Part shown: one piece after another, positions 63,974 through 64,000 of the stretch | Position numbering within the stretch: the first letter of the stretch is position 1 | Layout of the letters: each line of letters starts with the position of its first letter | DNA from: Arion vulgaris | Taxonomy: Eukaryota > Mollusca > Gastropoda > Stylommatophora > Arionidae | Assembly (NCBI GenBank): GCA_020796225.1 | Contig: CM036769.1 | Span: 791,501-855,500 of the forward strand | Length of the DNA: 64,000 bases | Direction: 5' to 3' | The notes under the pieces: model-generated | Told to the model about the DNA's origin: nothing | The model's input: the letters and a program-made list of their open reading frames with translations, nothing else | The model's database searches: none | Position numbers and translations under genes: made by a program

Positions 63974-64000
63974 ACTTCTTCTTCTTCTCTTCCACCATTT
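63974..64000 (-). mobile_element. Possible SINE-A/B tail cut by the window edge
   Basis: GACTTCTTCTTCTTCTC is the start of a reversed GAA-tail, but too little follows to assign a family. Confidence 0.3.

Overview
This is metazoan nuclear DNA. The evidence is several families of non-LTR retrotransposon remnants (LINEs), at least six tRNA-headed or GAA-tailed SINE families, a TA-flanked mariner-type MITE, GT-AG splice-site pairs around short open exons, and very many minisatellites. Two of the SINE families share a core (CATGTCGTAAGAGGCGACT) that I associate from memory with mollusc SINEs, and the LINE tails resemble those common in gastropod genomes. A mollusc, perhaps a heterobranch gastropod, is the best guess, but nothing in the window proves it. 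No complete host gene, rRNA, functional tRNA or CRISPR array is visible.

Names used here. LINE-a: tail with SQTWALTK, VGTTP, EKQ and LKWFG. LINE-b: tail with MTKDIESKLNAFENRC. LINE-c: reverse transcriptase (RT) plus tail with CYRRVLRIPWTEKRTNR. LINE-d: tail with SSECWKMTQ and LARTTLRW. LINE-e: tail with RWTGQ and a CPHC zinc finger. LINE-f: RNase H type. SINE-A and SINE-B are GAA-tailed and share the core. SINE-C, D, E and F have tRNA-like heads with A- and B-box sequences.

Layout. 0-13 kb: LINE-a/b/c/d/e pieces, SINE-A to E, 17- to 78-bp arrays, and a good exon candidate at 10461-10684. 13-20 kb: SINEs, a 1.7-kb 34-bp array, a LINE-f RNase H pseudogene and a 35-bp array. 20-31 kb: LINE-c and LINE-a tails, arrays with 32-, 15-, 36- and 42-bp units, GT- and CT-rich tracts. 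31-46 kb: LINE-e, SINE-F, LINE-b with three internal arrays, LINE-a with three internal arrays, a 4.2-kb 22-bp array of about 190 copies, then the 27/56-bp array complex with higher-order structure. 46-50 kb: SINE-E, an 80-bp array, and a LINE-f RNase H pseudogene split by a SINE-B and a 1.1-kb 35-bp array. 50-64 kb: SINEs, a MITE, a LINE-c RT pseudogene, several splice-flanked exon candidates, a 63-bp array, LINE-b and LINE-c tails, and a SINE-C blown up by a 40-bp array.

Two points stand out. First, many of the minisatellites are not independent sequences: their unit is a piece of the LINE or SINE in which they sit, with the element continuing on one or both sides. The same LINE codons have expanded more than once at separate loci. 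Second, the + strand carries a scattered series of short open segments with good splice signals (10461, 41779, 45800, 46811, 55387, 57636, 59518, 59829). They look like exons of one or more host genes whose introns have filled with retroelements and arrays. I cannot name the protein. Most long open frames, up to 1421 codons, are translations of tandem arrays and are not genes.
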